A DNA stretch of 64,000 nucleotides from NCBI GenBank assembly GCA_016584305.1, contig JACEEZ010000156.1, positions 414,566 through 478,565 of the forward strand. The letters run 5' to 3'. Below are positions 9,686-20,840 of the stretch, in pieces. This DNA is from Chionoecetes opilio. Its lineage: Eukaryota; Arthropoda; Malacostraca; Decapoda; Majidae. Within the stretch, counting starts at the first letter, position 1; each line of letters begins with the position of its first letter. The translations under genes and the position numbers were made by a program. The notes beneath the pieces were generated by a model, which did no database searches, was not told the origin of the DNA, and worked only from the letters and a program-made list of their open reading frames with translations.

Positions 9686-12339
9686 TAGGGTGCCAATAGC
9701 GCATAGGGGTAATTTTTCAAAGTCAATATTTTTTCACGTACTTTTGTGGTATTCTGCCTTGTACTTAGAAACTGTCGTGTGCAAAGTTTCAGGCTAATCG
9801 GTTGATATTTAGAGGTGGCGGATCGATCTTGAACATTTCCTCTTTTCGCCCTCAGGTCATGACCACGAGAAAGCAAACTGAAGTTTGGCTTCTTGGCCAT
9901 AGTGTTCCTACTATCACAGGAGCAAAACTTCCCAGCCGTGGAGACGTTTTACGACGATTTTTCTACGCACACAAGGAAGAGAAGAAGACGGTGCAGCAGA
10001 GTGCAGCTGAGGCTGCAAAGGAGGTCCTCGACTTCTGGACACGAGCTAGGATCCCCACCATTGCAGAAACTAGCGTGAGGAGGAAGATTACTGGACTTTT
10101 CGATGAGTGGAAGATCCTGAGCAAAAGCAAGAATAACTCTGGAGTACGCCTGCCGAAAAACAGAAGACCTTCCAAGAAAGTCTCCCAGACCTTTTGGACA
10201 TCGCCCACTCCGACGCCCTCACTCTGATGACCATTCCTGAAGACGAGGAATTCCTTCTTGCCCAGCGGGAGAAGGGGAGGCGGGGTTCGATGGCCGGTCT
10301 GGACAAGAAGCTGAAAGAATCGGTTTGCCGACGTGAAAGCTCTCTCTCACGTAGTCGTCAACAGACGCCAAAAGGAGAAGAGATTGTGGAGCTGGAGTCG
10401 TCATCGTCTGAGTCATCAAGTCCAGCCAACGCTGCCGACACATCGACTTCTTCTTCCGACGCCGGGGTCGCTTCTCCACCAAAGCGATTGAGGACACGGG
10501 GCACGAAGTCCGTCCTATCCCCTGATCTCGTCGGAGCCCTTGACAGAACTGGGGTCAGTAGCCCCCAAGCCCTTCGAATTGTGGCGGCTATGGCAAGTAG
10601 CTTGGGCCACGATCCACAAGAGCTTGTGCTGAATCCCGAGTCCATTCGACAGGCAAGAGCAAAGTACAGGTCCACTTTGGCGAAGGACATCAAAGAGACT
10701 TTCAGTCCTCTTACCGTTCATTGGGACGGGAAGATCCTTCCTCAGGACGATGGCACTCGTGCCGAAAGACTCGCCATCCTCGTCACAGGAGAAGGAGTGG
10801 AGAAGCTCCTAGGAGTCCCGAAACTGCACTCCGGAACTGGTGATGCCGCCGCTACAGCTGTGTTCGAGGCTCTAGAAGACTGGGGGGTCCAGGAACGAGT
10901 CGTGGCGATGTGCTTCGACACAACCAGTGCCAACACTGGAGCCATCAATGGTGCATGCACCATCTTGCAACAGAAGTTCGGCCGACCCCTCGTTTCACTT
11001 GCTTGCCGTCATCACGTCCACGAACTTGTACTTGAGAAGGCCTTTTCTACGTGTTTGGGGTCATCTTCTGGTCCTGAGATCACCATATTCTCTCGCTTCA
11101 AGGACTACTGGTCTTACATCAACCAGTCGGCAATAAACCCTCCCACCAACGAAGATCTGCCGGAGACTCTGGTCTCCAAGAGGGACGATCTCATTCAAGG
11201 TTTGAAACGTCTGCTTCAGACAAAGCAGCCCCGTGACGACTATAAGGAACTCGCTGAGCTGAGCATCCTTTTCCTCGGCGGCGCTCTTCCGAAGACCTCG
11301 ATCCGTAGCCCCGGAGCGCTTCATCGAGCGCGTTGGATGGCGCGTATCATTTACGCTCTGAAGATGATCTTGTTTCGGGAGCAGCTGACTGGAGTCGTCA
11401 CACCTCGAGAAATGTCAGCCCTCCAGCAGTTCTCATCGTTCGCAACAGAGATCTACGTCCTGCGATGGTTCGAATCGACGGTTCCATCCTTCGCTCCCGC
11501 CAACGATCTAAGGACATCCTTCAGTACCACGACGAAAGTATTCGGAAGGCCTGCTTCACCACTCTGAGCCGCCATTTCTGGTACTTGAGCGAAGATCTCA
11601 TTGGCCTGTCACTGTTCGACTCACGTCTCCCTGTCTCCGACAAATAAGCAATTGTACAGGCCATTCTCTACGATGAAGGAGCCGAGGAACCCGCCAAGCG
11701 AATAAACCTCCCATCATCACAAGTTCCTGCGGCAACACTGCCCTCCTTCGCCACAAAAAATTCCCTCCGCCTCTTCGAAGCTCTTGATATCAAGACCGAC
11801 TTCCTGTCCCCCAACCCTCGGAAGTGGCAGGAAGAGGAATCGTACGTCGAGGCCTGCCGCCGAATCGAGGGACTTCGCGTCGTCAACGACACAGCCGACC
11901 GAGGAGTGGCGCTCATCTAGTCCTTCAACCTCCGGCTGACCAAAGACGAGGAACAGCGCCAGTTCCTCCTCCAAGTTGTGGAGGCCCATCGCCATCAACA
12001 GCCCGGAACCTCGAAGGCTTCCCTTCCTCGGCCAAGCCGACCACAATGAGTGGGGTGGCTCCCCATGATACCCCCCCCCCCACCGAGGGGCTAATACTCA
12101 CCAAGAGGGGGACCAGCAGCCCTGCTGGGGAAGGGATGTCCGGCTTGTCCGCTTTCAAGAGATGACATCCCCTCCTTAATAGGCCAGTGCATAAGGGTAA
12201 ATAACAAAGTTGTAATCCGCCACCCCTAAATATCAACCGATTGAGGTCAAACTTTGCATACGATGGTTTCTTGCATAGATGCACCATTACACCAAAGTAG
12301 GAAGAAAAATTCAAACTTTTGATTTTTATTGGCACCCTA
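9686..12339 (+). mobile_element. hAT-like DNA transposon with intact ends and 8-bp target duplication
   Basis: Perfect 13-bp terminal inverted repeats: TAGGGTGCCAATA at 9686-9698 and its complement at 12327-12339. They are flanked by a perfect 8-bp duplication CTGATTAA (9678-9685 and 12340-12347). A second inverted pair lies inside the ends (about 9776-9824 and 12218-12265) sharing AATCGGTTGATATTTAG and GGTGGCGGAT. This may be a transposase-binding region. The interior is one decayed transposase gene. The crisp ends and duplication suggest a fairly recent insertion, yet the gene is broken. It lies just downstream of the last RBM42 exon found. Confidence 0.9.
9859..12049 (+). pseudogene. hAT-like transposase, frameshifted and with in-frame stops
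   Basis: Reading starts at ATG 9859 (MTTRKQTEVW), runs to about 10155 in an A-run, shifts frame to DLLDIAHSDALTL, shifts again near 11510, and then meets TAA at 11645 and TAG at 11918, where Gln would be expected, ending at TGA 12047. Family-like blocks are CFDTTSANTG (about 10913), LACRHHVHE (about 11002), HRARWMARIIYALK (about 11322) and DRGVALI..LTKDEEQRQFLLQ near the C-terminus. I recall these blocks from abundant invertebrate transposon-derived proteins, and the 8-bp duplication supports hAT affinity. The acidic Ser-rich segment around 10395-10480 is low complexity. At least two indels and two stops make it non-functional. Confidence 0.85.
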
Positions 12340-12486
12340 CTGATTAATCTGGGAAGACCTATAAAATATTAAAAAAATATGTGACTAACCAGTTATGTAC
12401 CCAAAGCTCCTCCCGTTCTTTAAGCACGTCAAATCAATAAACTCTTTCCCCGTGGCAGTAGAGAGAACAGGTGTGCATGTACTCAC

Positions 12487-14361
12487 CATTCATCTCCTTC
12501 ATGGCGCGGATGTAGTCCTGGGGGTCTGAGAAGCTGATGAAGCCGTAGCCTTTGCTCTTGTTGGTGCGCTTGTCCCTCACCACCTTGGCCTTGACGAAGG
12601 ACGCATAGTGGTTGAAGTAGCGGATCAGCAACTCATCCGTGACGTCATTGCCGAGGTCACCACAGAATATCCGGAAGTCATCTGCAGAATGGAGATTATG
12701 CTGCATGTAACTGGCTTTACATTCCTATACACAGTGAAAGCTGATGATTTAAAGCATTGTAGGATCAAAATCAATGAACAATAAATGACATAAAAACCAT
12801 CTTATCTTGCCTCTCTAAGCCTGGCATGATGAGGCAGATGCATGCCCTCCCCACCAGGTATGCACAAAGCTCAACACATAAGAACATAAGAAAATAAGGA
12901 AGCTACAAGAGGCAGTGAGACCTACACGTGGTTAACACTTCCCTCTCCCACACACACACTCACCGTGCTCCCATTCACCCAGAGAACTGTCTTCCCAGAT
13001 CTGGCCGCCGGCACACCTCAGGTTCTTCTTGTTGCGGGACTTTCCTTCCTTCTTCTTCTCTTCGTTTGGGGGAGGGGGGTTCGGCCCACCCTCTGGTTTG
13101 GCCAATGTTGTTATGGTACTGGCTCGCACCTTGGGGAGGAAAATATTTCTAAGCAGTGTGTAAAACTACTCTTTTCACCCTTTTTTATGTAGTAAAATCA
13201 CATCCACTTCTTCATGATTTTATGAAAGGACTTCACATTATACTTATATTACTAAGTTTCAAATACAGTAGATACCTTCTCTGCCATCTCCTGAGCATGA
13301 GTCAGGGAGTGAAGGAATGCCGCCGCCTGTTGTGCCTGCGTGCTATGAACGTCCGGCTTCATCTTCTTCTTCTTAGGCTCCTGGGCCGAGTCGGAAGGCT
13401 TCACGGTGGGCGGCAGCACACTCACCCCGACCACAGGAGCCGTGGACTCAGCGGTCTTGGCCTCCTTCTTCACCGCCTGTGACGAGTACAGCTTGGGAGC
13501 CGAGCTGCAAGGCAAAGATTCTGTCAACGGAGATCATCATTAAGAATTCAAGAGTGGATCTCTATTTAGTAAATGCCTGAAAACTGCAAAATGTCATGAT
13601 CATAATTTGATACCAAAAAAAAGACATTTGAATGAGAACATGAGTGTATGATACCATTATGGATGAGTTTTGAGTAATACAGATATATTGGTGGCAAGAC
13701 CGCACCTGATGATGGCTGGTGGTTTGGAAATCATGGGAGGCACAAAAGGTGGTCTGGGCATGTTCATGCCCTGCTGGTGCTGCTGGGCCTGCAGCACGCC
13801 AGGAGGAGGCGGGGGAGGTGGTGGGTGGCCGCCTCTAAAGGGACCCATCCCTGGAGGCATGAGGCCACCTGGCCGTCCCAGCAGAGAGCCAGGTGGGTTG
13901 TTAGGCATCTGATTGGGGCCTGAAGGACCATAATTCTGTGGTGATGACCCAGGGCCTGTAGGAGGGCCATGCATGGGAGGCCCCTGAGGTCCCATGCCAG
14001 GGGAGCCATGCCGTAGTGGGCCTGGGGGTCCTGGCATTCCCTGGTGGTCTCGGCCAGGACCATGTTGGGGTGGTCCGGGGGGGCCATGCTGGGGCCACCA
14101 AATCCTGGTGGGCCAGGAGGCCCCATATGCCTGGGTGGGCCTGGGTGCCTCGGTGGTCCAGGCATGCCTGGGTGTCTGGGGGGTCCTGGTGGTCCCATGT
14201 GTCTGGGTGGTCCTGGAGGTCTCATGAAGCCTGGCGGGCCACCACCCATCATGGGGCCCATCTGAGAGGCGTCCTCCATCATGTCTGGAAGAGTTCCTCC
14301 ATTAGACACACACACACACACACACACTGTATACATCAGACACTGCTGGGCACCTGTCATA

Positions 14362-14397
<36 letters not shown>

Positions 14398-15794
14398 ACT
14401 ACACTTTACACAACACAATTCCTCGTCATTAAGCATACAGGTCAATAATGACAGACACTGAAGTAACTTTGTCATTAATCATGCATGACAATATTCTTAA
14501 TTCATGTCATGATTCCCAATAATTCCATGTTTGCAATTAATCAATGATTACAATACTCATAGTGGAAATACAGTGCAAACACTTGATTAATATACAGCCT
14601 ACTAAACCCAACATGATAAACACCTGTACACCTGACTCTATACACTTGTGTCAGGGACAGTGTCATGACTCACTGGGAGGCATGTGCTGGCGGCTCAGCT
14701 GAGGAGGAATGAAGCCTGGCGGTGGTGGAGGGGGAAGCCTGGGCTGCTGCTGGTGCTGGTGCTGATGTTGCTGCTGATGCTGATGCTGTTGTTGCTGCTG
14801 ATGCTGTTGCTGATGCTGCTGTTGTTGATGATGCTGTGGCTGCTGGTGCTGTTGCTGGTGGTGCTGTTGCTGTGGCACATTACAGGGGCCCGGACCTTGC
14901 CCCGGAACCACATCAGGCCCCATGAAGCCCCCAGGAGGTGGTGGGGGAGGAGGCAGGGGTGGCATACTAATACTGTTACTGCCATTTGAAGTTCCTGGAG
15001 GCCCTGGGGGCCCTGGGGGCCCTGGGGGCCCTGGGGGTCCTGGAAGTCTTGGAGGCCCTGGGGGCCCTGGGGGTCCTGGAGGCCCTGGGGGTCCTGGAAG
15101 TCTTGGAGGCCCTGGGGGCCCTGGGGGTCCTGGAGGCCCTGGGGGTCCTGGAAGCCCTGGGGGTCCTGGAAGTCTTGGAGGCCCTGGGGGTCCTGGAGGT
15201 CTTGGAGGCCCTGGGGGCCCTGGAGGTCTTGGAGGCCCTGGGGGTCCTGGAAGACCTAGTAGACCTGATTGTCCTGATGGTCCTGGTGGACCTGGGGGAC
15301 CTGAGGGACCGCCCGGTGGACCTGGGGGACCAGATGGTACTGGGGGCCCTTGGGGGCCAGGAGGGCCTGGGGGCCCAGGCAGGGCAAGTAATCCGGGGCC
15401 CGTGTGGGGGCTGTGGGGGCCCGTGCCTGGGGGCTCAATGTGCTTCTGCTTCAACTGTTGCTGAATCTGAACATGAGAAACACACAGTTAGGTGCGGCTG
15501 TTTGGTGCATCCAAATGTAACATGAAGCAAGACACAGGAAAACATAACTTTCTTTAATGTTAAAAATATGAAAAAACATTCTAAAATCAATATTTCCTCA
15601 TAAATCTTAAGATTTGCCAATAATTGCAATTACATTATGAATTACGATACAATCCCTAAATTCTATCACATTCTTACTTAAAAATACACCCGATTATAGT
15701 CAGTTAATACAGACATTAAGTATACATAATATTCAAGGAATCACATTTGATACAGATCTGGAATTTTTTTTTTGTTGGAATGTGTATGCATGTG

Positions 15795-15885
<91 letters not shown>

Positions 15886-17090
15886 CCACCTTTGTGAAGG
15901 TATTTGATCCAATCACAGTCCGGGGTGGTGGTGGGGGCGGCTGCAAGGGAGGCACGCCCGCGAGGTCCGGAGGTCCAGATATCTCGGCCTCAAACCTGCA
16001 GATAGCAAAGTAAGGTACAGTATGAAGAAAGATGTAGGCTCATGCTGCCCCCCTGTGTCCTCCGATGCACTCGCTGTCGAAGGAAGAGTTATTGTGCAGC
16101 ATGTGGGTTTTTTTTAGGCCACTCAATGATTGCAGAAAATATTTTTGGCATAATACCTCGGGGATCAACTGAGAACATAGAGTACGTCCCTTGCAGGCTC
16201 TGATCACTCTGCCACCGCCGCCCCCATCGTGAAGCATGGCATCTCTTAGTATCTCCTGCTTGACTTTCACTCCAATGCTGGTTAAGTTTAATGGCCGGTA
16301 GTTCCTTAGCAAAGTAAGGTGAGAAAGGTAGTTATGTACCATAGAATAAAGAACAATTTTGATAGAATAATTTCCAGGCAAAAAAGTGGAAAACATGTAG
16401 CAGATCTAAGTGTTGAGCATGGCATGGCTGAATCCAAAAGATAGGTAGTGGGCATAGAAAGAATATGATAAATGTAAAAAAAATAATAGAATAAATAAAG
16501 GGTCAAATACTCATGCAATCATAGTAAATAAATACATGGGTACATTTCCAGATGAACACCGAACTTCCTTTGGTGGACAAAACTATTTTTTTCTGGTAAG
16601 TTTGGATGTGCTTCGAATACCTAAATCCCTTTGGCTAACCATTTCTGTCACAAATCACTTCTTTTTTTTAGTGATTTGCAACAAAATTACAAAAAAAAAA
16701 AATTGAACCTAACCGAACCTATACCTAACCTAACCTTTAGCTAGCATAACATACCTAAACCTAACCTAACCTAACTATACCTACCTTTTACCTAACAAAA
16801 AATAAAAAATAATAATATTTGCGACAGAAACGGTTAGCAGATGAATTCAAAACACTCCAGAAAAAATTGTTTCGTCCACCAAAGTGAATTTAGTGTTCAT
16901 CTGGAATAATACGGTAAATTTCCGGATGAACACTGAACTTTCTTTGGTGGAAGAAACTATTTTTTTCTGGTAAGTCTTGATGTGTTTCGAAATAATCTGC
17001 TAACCGTTTCTGTCGCAAATAACTTTATTTTTATTTTTGCAACAAAAATGACAAGAATTTTTTTTTTAACCTAACCTAACCTTGACCTAA

Positions 17091-17131
<41 letters not shown>

Positions 17132-18605
17132 GTTTTACGACAGAAATAGTTAGCAAATTAATTCAAAACACATCAAAACTTGCCAGATAAAACTAGGTAG
17201 TTTTGTCCACCAAAGTGAATTCGGTGTTCATCTGGAATAATACCCAGATTATGGTTAATTTCTAGTGTTTGCCCATACTCTCCCACTTCCCCCAAACAAG
17301 TTTGGGGGCCTGTGGGAATGTGGGGTTTTCAGGTGGGGAACAAATGATGCGTCGGAAACACGTAATTTTTGAGTTGTGTAGGGGGGGTAAAATTCCCTAG
17401 ATCTAGGGTAATTTCCTTATATCTATAGAAATTTGCCTAACCAAAATTAACCTAACCTAGCCAAATTTAACCTAACCTAGCGGGGGCCTTGACCCACCAA
17501 TAACGTAACCTAACCAAATTTAACCTAACCCAATCTAACCTAACCAAACCTAATCTAACCTAACCTAACCAAATCTAATCTAACCTAACCTAACCAAATC
17601 AAACCTACCCTAACCTAACCGGTAATAATGGACGAGAGTTTCGCGGTCTTTTTCAGAGACACTGACTAGTTTTTCCTGGCCTAAAATAGGTGCTTTTTCT
17701 AATGGAGATATTTTTATTTTGCGCAAAACCATAGTTTATATTAATAAATATATATTAATATATATTATATATATATATATATAAAAAAAAAAAAAAAAAA
17801 AAAAATCTCCATCAGAAAAAGCACTAAAATTTGGCCTGGAAAAATTTGTCAGGGTCTTATAGGCTTTAATGAAACCAAACCTAAACTTATAGGTTTTAAT
17901 GAAACCTAACCTAACCTTAACCACAAAGTATACCTAGCCTAACCTTATAAGTTTAAATGGTAATAATGGACGAGAGTTTCGCGGTCGTTTTCAGAGACAC
18001 CGACTATTTTTTCTTGGCCTACAATAGGTGCTTGTTCTAATGGAGATAGTTTTATTTTGCGCAAACCCATTAAAAAAAAAAAATTGAAAACAAAATATGA
18101 AACCTAACCTAACCTAACCTTATAGGTTTTAATGAAACCTAACCTAACCTTAACCACAAAGTATACCTAACCTAACCTTATATGTTACATTAAAACCTAA
18201 AAGACCCAGATTCAGTGTTTTTAATGGAAACGGTACCATAAAATTAGTTTTTTTTGGGGGGGGGGTTTATGAGCTTGCGCAAAATAAAACTATCTCCATT
18301 AGAACAAGCACCTATTGTAGCCCAAGAAAAAATAGTCGTCTCTGAAAACGACCGCGAAACTCTCGTCCATTATAACCACCTAACACAAACACTAGAATAA
18401 TACCCATATTATTTCTATACTCATCAAAAATATTCAGGACAACAAAGTTTCGGCCTCAAAATCGGTGAATGCCCACTACCGAAATTTTACCATAAGCTTG
18501 ACGTTTGCCTGACAAAACCCTCACCGCCTCTACTCCACCTCCCACCCCCACTCACCTGGACATCTCATCATCGAGCTGCCTCCTTTTATCGTTGGGGTTC
18601 GCCAT
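12487..18605 (-). CDS. RBM42: RNA-binding protein 42 (RBM42), exons 1-7, C-terminus missing
   Basis: RBM42 is a nuclear/cytoplasmic RRM protein linked to pre-mRNA splicing and hnRNP K. Exons on the complement: 18605-18556 ([20 protein letters not shown]), 15995-15890 ([13 protein letters not shown]), 15466-14674, 14284-13706, 13504-13276, 13129-12964, 12681-12487. All borders are GT/AG and phases agree if one base is missing near 14092 in exon 4, where the frame slips at a C-run (PGFGGPSM to [11 protein letters not shown]). Exon 3 encodes long Pro-Gly-Pro and His/Gln runs. Exon 7 is the RRM with RNP2 FRIFCGDLG and RNP1 KGYGFISF, ending ..AMKEMNG. The final RRM strand and basic tail (family: ..YVGSRPIKLRKS) is not found to the left, so it is outside the window, lost, or displaced. 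About 706 residues are seen against roughly 480 for the human protein. Confidence 0.93.
12876..12934 (-). mobile_element. LINE 3' stub (family L-A)
   Basis: Contains AAGAAAATAAGGAAGCTACA, then AGAGGCAGTGAGACCTACACG: the complement of the 3' end shared by many stubs in the window. In RBM42 intron 6. Confidence 0.75.
14674..15466 (-). other. RBM42: RBM42 exon 3: Pro/Gly and His/Gln low-complexity coding segment
   Basis: Begins [16 protein letters not shown] after the acceptor TGTTCAG and carries about 35 collagen-like Gly-Pro-Pro triplets at 14990-15400. A His/Gln tract follows at 14750-14880, then [17 protein letters not shown] before the donor GTGAGT. The opposite strand is also open (Gly/Leu-rich frames) only because of the repeat. 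Family members have a Pro-rich linker, but this length and regularity is unusual. Confidence 0.8.
15797..15881. repeat. (GT)n microsatellite abutting an RBM42 splice donor
   Basis: TG run ending only about 8 bp from the exon-2 donor of RBM42 (exon edge 15890). Read on the gene strand, the intron starts GTGGTCGC followed by a long CA run. Smaller CA runs lie at 14305-14328 and 14368-14397 in intron 3. Confidence 0.9.
16539..16912. mobile_element. Foldback MITE, family F1 (copy 1)
   Basis: Left end GGTACATTTCCAGATGAACA (16539) and inverted right end TTCATCTGGAATAATAC enclose arms sharing TTTGGTGGACAAAACTA and CTAACCATTTCTGTC. The interior holds CCTAACCTAACC-type repeats and A/T runs. It abuts the next copy directly. 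In RBM42 intron 1. Confidence 0.75.
16913..17244. mobile_element. Foldback MITE, family F1 (copy 2)
   Basis: Starts GGTAAATTTCCGGATGAACA and ends GTTCATCTGGAATAATACC. Long imperfect inverted arms surround a short CCTAACC patch and a 37-bp poly-A. One end has the AAATTT type of terminus and the other the AATAATACC type, as in all F1 and F2 copies here. Confidence 0.8.
17621..17865. mobile_element. Foldback MITE, family F3 (decayed copy)
   Basis: Begins GGTAATAATGGACGAGAG followed by TTTCGCGGTC. An inverted partner of the inner arm (CTCCATCAGAAAAAGCAC) is at about 17808, and the outer part of the right arm is lost. The centre is a TA/poly-A run. Confidence 0.65.
17959..18377. mobile_element. 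Foldback MITE, family F3 (near-intact copy)
   Basis: Nearly perfect inverted arms of about 105 bp: GGTAATAATGGACGAGAG.. TATTTTGCGCAA at the left and TTGCGCAAAATA..CTCTCGTCCATTATAACC at the right. The loop has CCTAACC repeats. I could not see a convincing target duplication. Confidence 0.85.
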
Positions 18606-18894
18606 GGTTAATAATACTGCCTGGAACACGACGAACGACCAAATGAGTAACGAGAGGGAGGCGTGCAGCCGGGGAGCCTGTTTGTTTACATCGGGAGGAC
18701 CATCTTGGCGGGGCACTGAGGCACGGCTGGCAGGCTGTAAACACGGGGCTGTGGGCTGATAAACGCTATTTTTGACCTATTTGGACGCTATTTGGACTGG
18801 ATAAGTGCTAGTTGTGGATTGGGTAAGTGATTGTCGGTGGTTGGATAAGTGCCAGTTAAGTGTAGTTGGGATAAGTGCTAGTTATGGTATGGAG

Positions 18895-19400
18895 AAGTGC
18901 TACCTACCTACCTACTAGTTAGTTGGGTTGGATGAACACTGTCCTGGCGACTTTAGTGTTATCCACGGTACTAATTAGTTGGGTTGGATGAGTGGCTTTG
19001 AGTGCTAGTTAGTTGGGTTGGATGAACACTTTGTCCTGGCGACTTTAGTGTTATCTACGGTACTAATTAGTTGGGTTGGATGGGTGGCTTTGAGTGCTAG
19101 TTAGTTGGGTTGGATGAGTGGCTTTGAGTACTAGTTAGTTGGGTTGGATGAGTGGCTTTGAGTACTAGTTAGTTGGGTTGGATGAGTGGCTTTGAGTGCT
19201 AGTTAGTTGGGTTGGATGAGTGTTTGAGTGCTAGTTAGTTGGGTTGGATGAGTGACTGAGTGCTAGTTAGCTGGGTTGGATGAGTGGCTTTGAGTACTAG
19301 TTAGTTGGGTTGAATGAGTGGCTTTGAGTACTAGTTAGTTGGGTTGAATGAGTGGCTTTGAGTGCTAGTTAGTTGGGTTGGATAAATGCCAATTAGTTAG
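18895..19400. repeat. Minisatellite, about 34-bp unit (TTAGTTGGGTTGGATGAGTG)
   Basis: About 12 copies of CTAGTTAGTTGGGTTGGATG / AGTGGCTTTGAGT. Two early copies carry the right end of the TA-target MITE family (CTGGCGACTTTAGTGTTATC then ACGGTA at 18944-18970 and 19034-19062). Upstream 18606-18894 is the RBM42 5' flank and early, degenerate repeat copies. Confidence 0.9.
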
Positions 19401-19429
19401 AGATTAGGTAAGTGCCAGTTAGTTTGAGG

Positions 19430-19778
19430 GGTAAATTTCTAGCGTTTCCCCATACTCTCCCCCTTCCCCCAAACAAGCTTGGGAACCTGTGGGAATGCGG
19501 GGTTTGTGTGTTTCCACTTGACCCCCTGGTAATATAACCTAACTTACTTAATCTAACCAAATTTAATATAACATTGTGTTAGCTAGGTAGCGGACTCTGA
19601 AGAAATCCAATCCATTTTCCCTACCGGTAGATCTAGGGAATTTATATATATCCCTAACTCAAAAACTATGTGGTTGCGACGCATATTTTGTACCCCAACT
19701 AAATATCCCGCATTCCCCCAGGTCCCCAAGCTTGTTTTGGGGGAGAGAGGGAGTATGGGCAAACACTAGAATAATACC
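19430..19778. mobile_element. Foldback MITE, family F2, perfect 8-bp target duplication
   Basis: Ends GGTAAATTTCTAGCGTTTCC and AACACTAGAATAATACC, flanked by identical 8-mers GTTTGAGG at 19422-19429 and 19779-19786. It inserted into a minisatellite whose repeats resume on both sides. Arms share CCAAGCTTG / CAAGCTTGG and CCCATACTC. This is the cleanest copy of the family. Confidence 0.9.
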
Positions 19779-19786
19779 GTTTGAGG

Positions 19787-20440
19787 TTAGATAAGTGCCA
19801 GTTAGTTAGGGTTTAGATAAGTGCCAGTTAGCTAGGGGTTAGATAAGTGCCAGTTAGCTAGGGGTTAGATAAGTGCCAGTTAGCTAGGGATTAGATAAGT
19901 GCCAGTTAGTTAGGGATTAGATAAGTGCCAGTTAGTTAGGGATTAGATAAGTGCCAGTTAGTTAGAGATTAGATAAGTGCCAGTTAGTTAGGGATTAGAT
20001 AAGTGCCAGTTAGTTAGGGATTAGATAAGTGCCAGTTAGTTAGGGATTAGATAAGTGCCAGTTAGCTAGGGATTAGATAAGTGCCAGTTAGTTAGGGGTT
20101 AGATAAGTGCCAGTTAGTTAGGGATTAGATAAGTGCCAGTTAGTTAGGGTTTAGATAAGTGCCAGTTAGTTAGGGTTTAGATAAGTGCCAGTTAGCTAGG
20201 GATTAGATAAGTGCCAGTTAGTTAGGGATTAGATAAGTGCCAGTTAGTTAGGGTTTAGATAAGTGCCAGTTAGTTAGGGATTAGATAAGTGCCAGTTAGT
20301 TAGGAATTAGATAAGTGCCCGTTAGTTAGGGATTAGTTAAGTGCCAGTTAGTTAGGGATTAGATAAGTGCCAGTTAGTTAGGGATTAGATAAGTGCCAGT
20401 TAGTTAGGGATTAGATAAGTGCCAGTTAGTTAGGGATGGA
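19787..20440. repeat. Minisatellite, 26-bp unit (AGATAAGTGCCAGTTAGTTA)
   Basis: About 25 tandem copies of GATAAGTGCCAGTTAG plus TTAGGGATTA. Degenerate copies continue to about 20735. Confidence 0.95.
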
Positions 20441-20840
20441 TAAGTGCTAATTAGGTAGGGGTTGGATAAACATTGTGTAGTTAGTGTAAGTGTAGTTAGG
20501 AGTTAGATAAATGCCAGTTAGTCAGGGTTTGGATAAGTGCTAGGTAGTTAAGGGCTGGATAAGTGCTAGTTGTGGATTAGATCAGTGCTAGTTAGTTATT
20601 GTGTGGATAAGTGCTAGTTAGGGATGGCTAAGTGCTAGTTGTTGGTTAGATAAGTGTTAATTGTGGGTGGGATAAGACCGATAAGTACTAGTTTTAGGGG
20701 TTGGATAAACGTTGGTTATAAGTTGGATTAGCACTGGTTGTGAACTAAAAAATATAAATCTACTAATACATTTCAAAACTTCCGAACTTTTTTTTCTTCG
20801 GTGGTCTTTTTCCACTAGATCATGTCGTAGAAACTCATGC

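Larger units (their letters stand above)
17253..18404. mobile_element. Foldback MITE, family F2, carrying nested F3 elements
   Basis: The left end GGTTAATTTCTAGTGTTTGC and right end AACACTAGAATAATACC are flanked by near-identical 8-mers CAGATTAT (17245-17252) and CATATTAT (18405-18412). Inside are CCTAACC/CCAAATTTAACC arrays and the GGTAATAATGG elements listed separately. An undisturbed F2 copy is at 19430-19778 (349 bp), so roughly 800 bp here is later insertion and repeat growth. Confidence 0.75.

Noticed and set aside
11333..11647. Separate 104-codon gene
   Set aside because: It is the shifted C-terminal continuation of the hAT-like transposase (KDILQYHDESIRKA), not an independent gene.
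14922..15525. Gly/Pro and Leu-rich plus-strand frames
   Set aside because: Shadow of the Gly-Pro-Pro repeat of RBM42 exon 3, which is supported by splice phase on the other strand.
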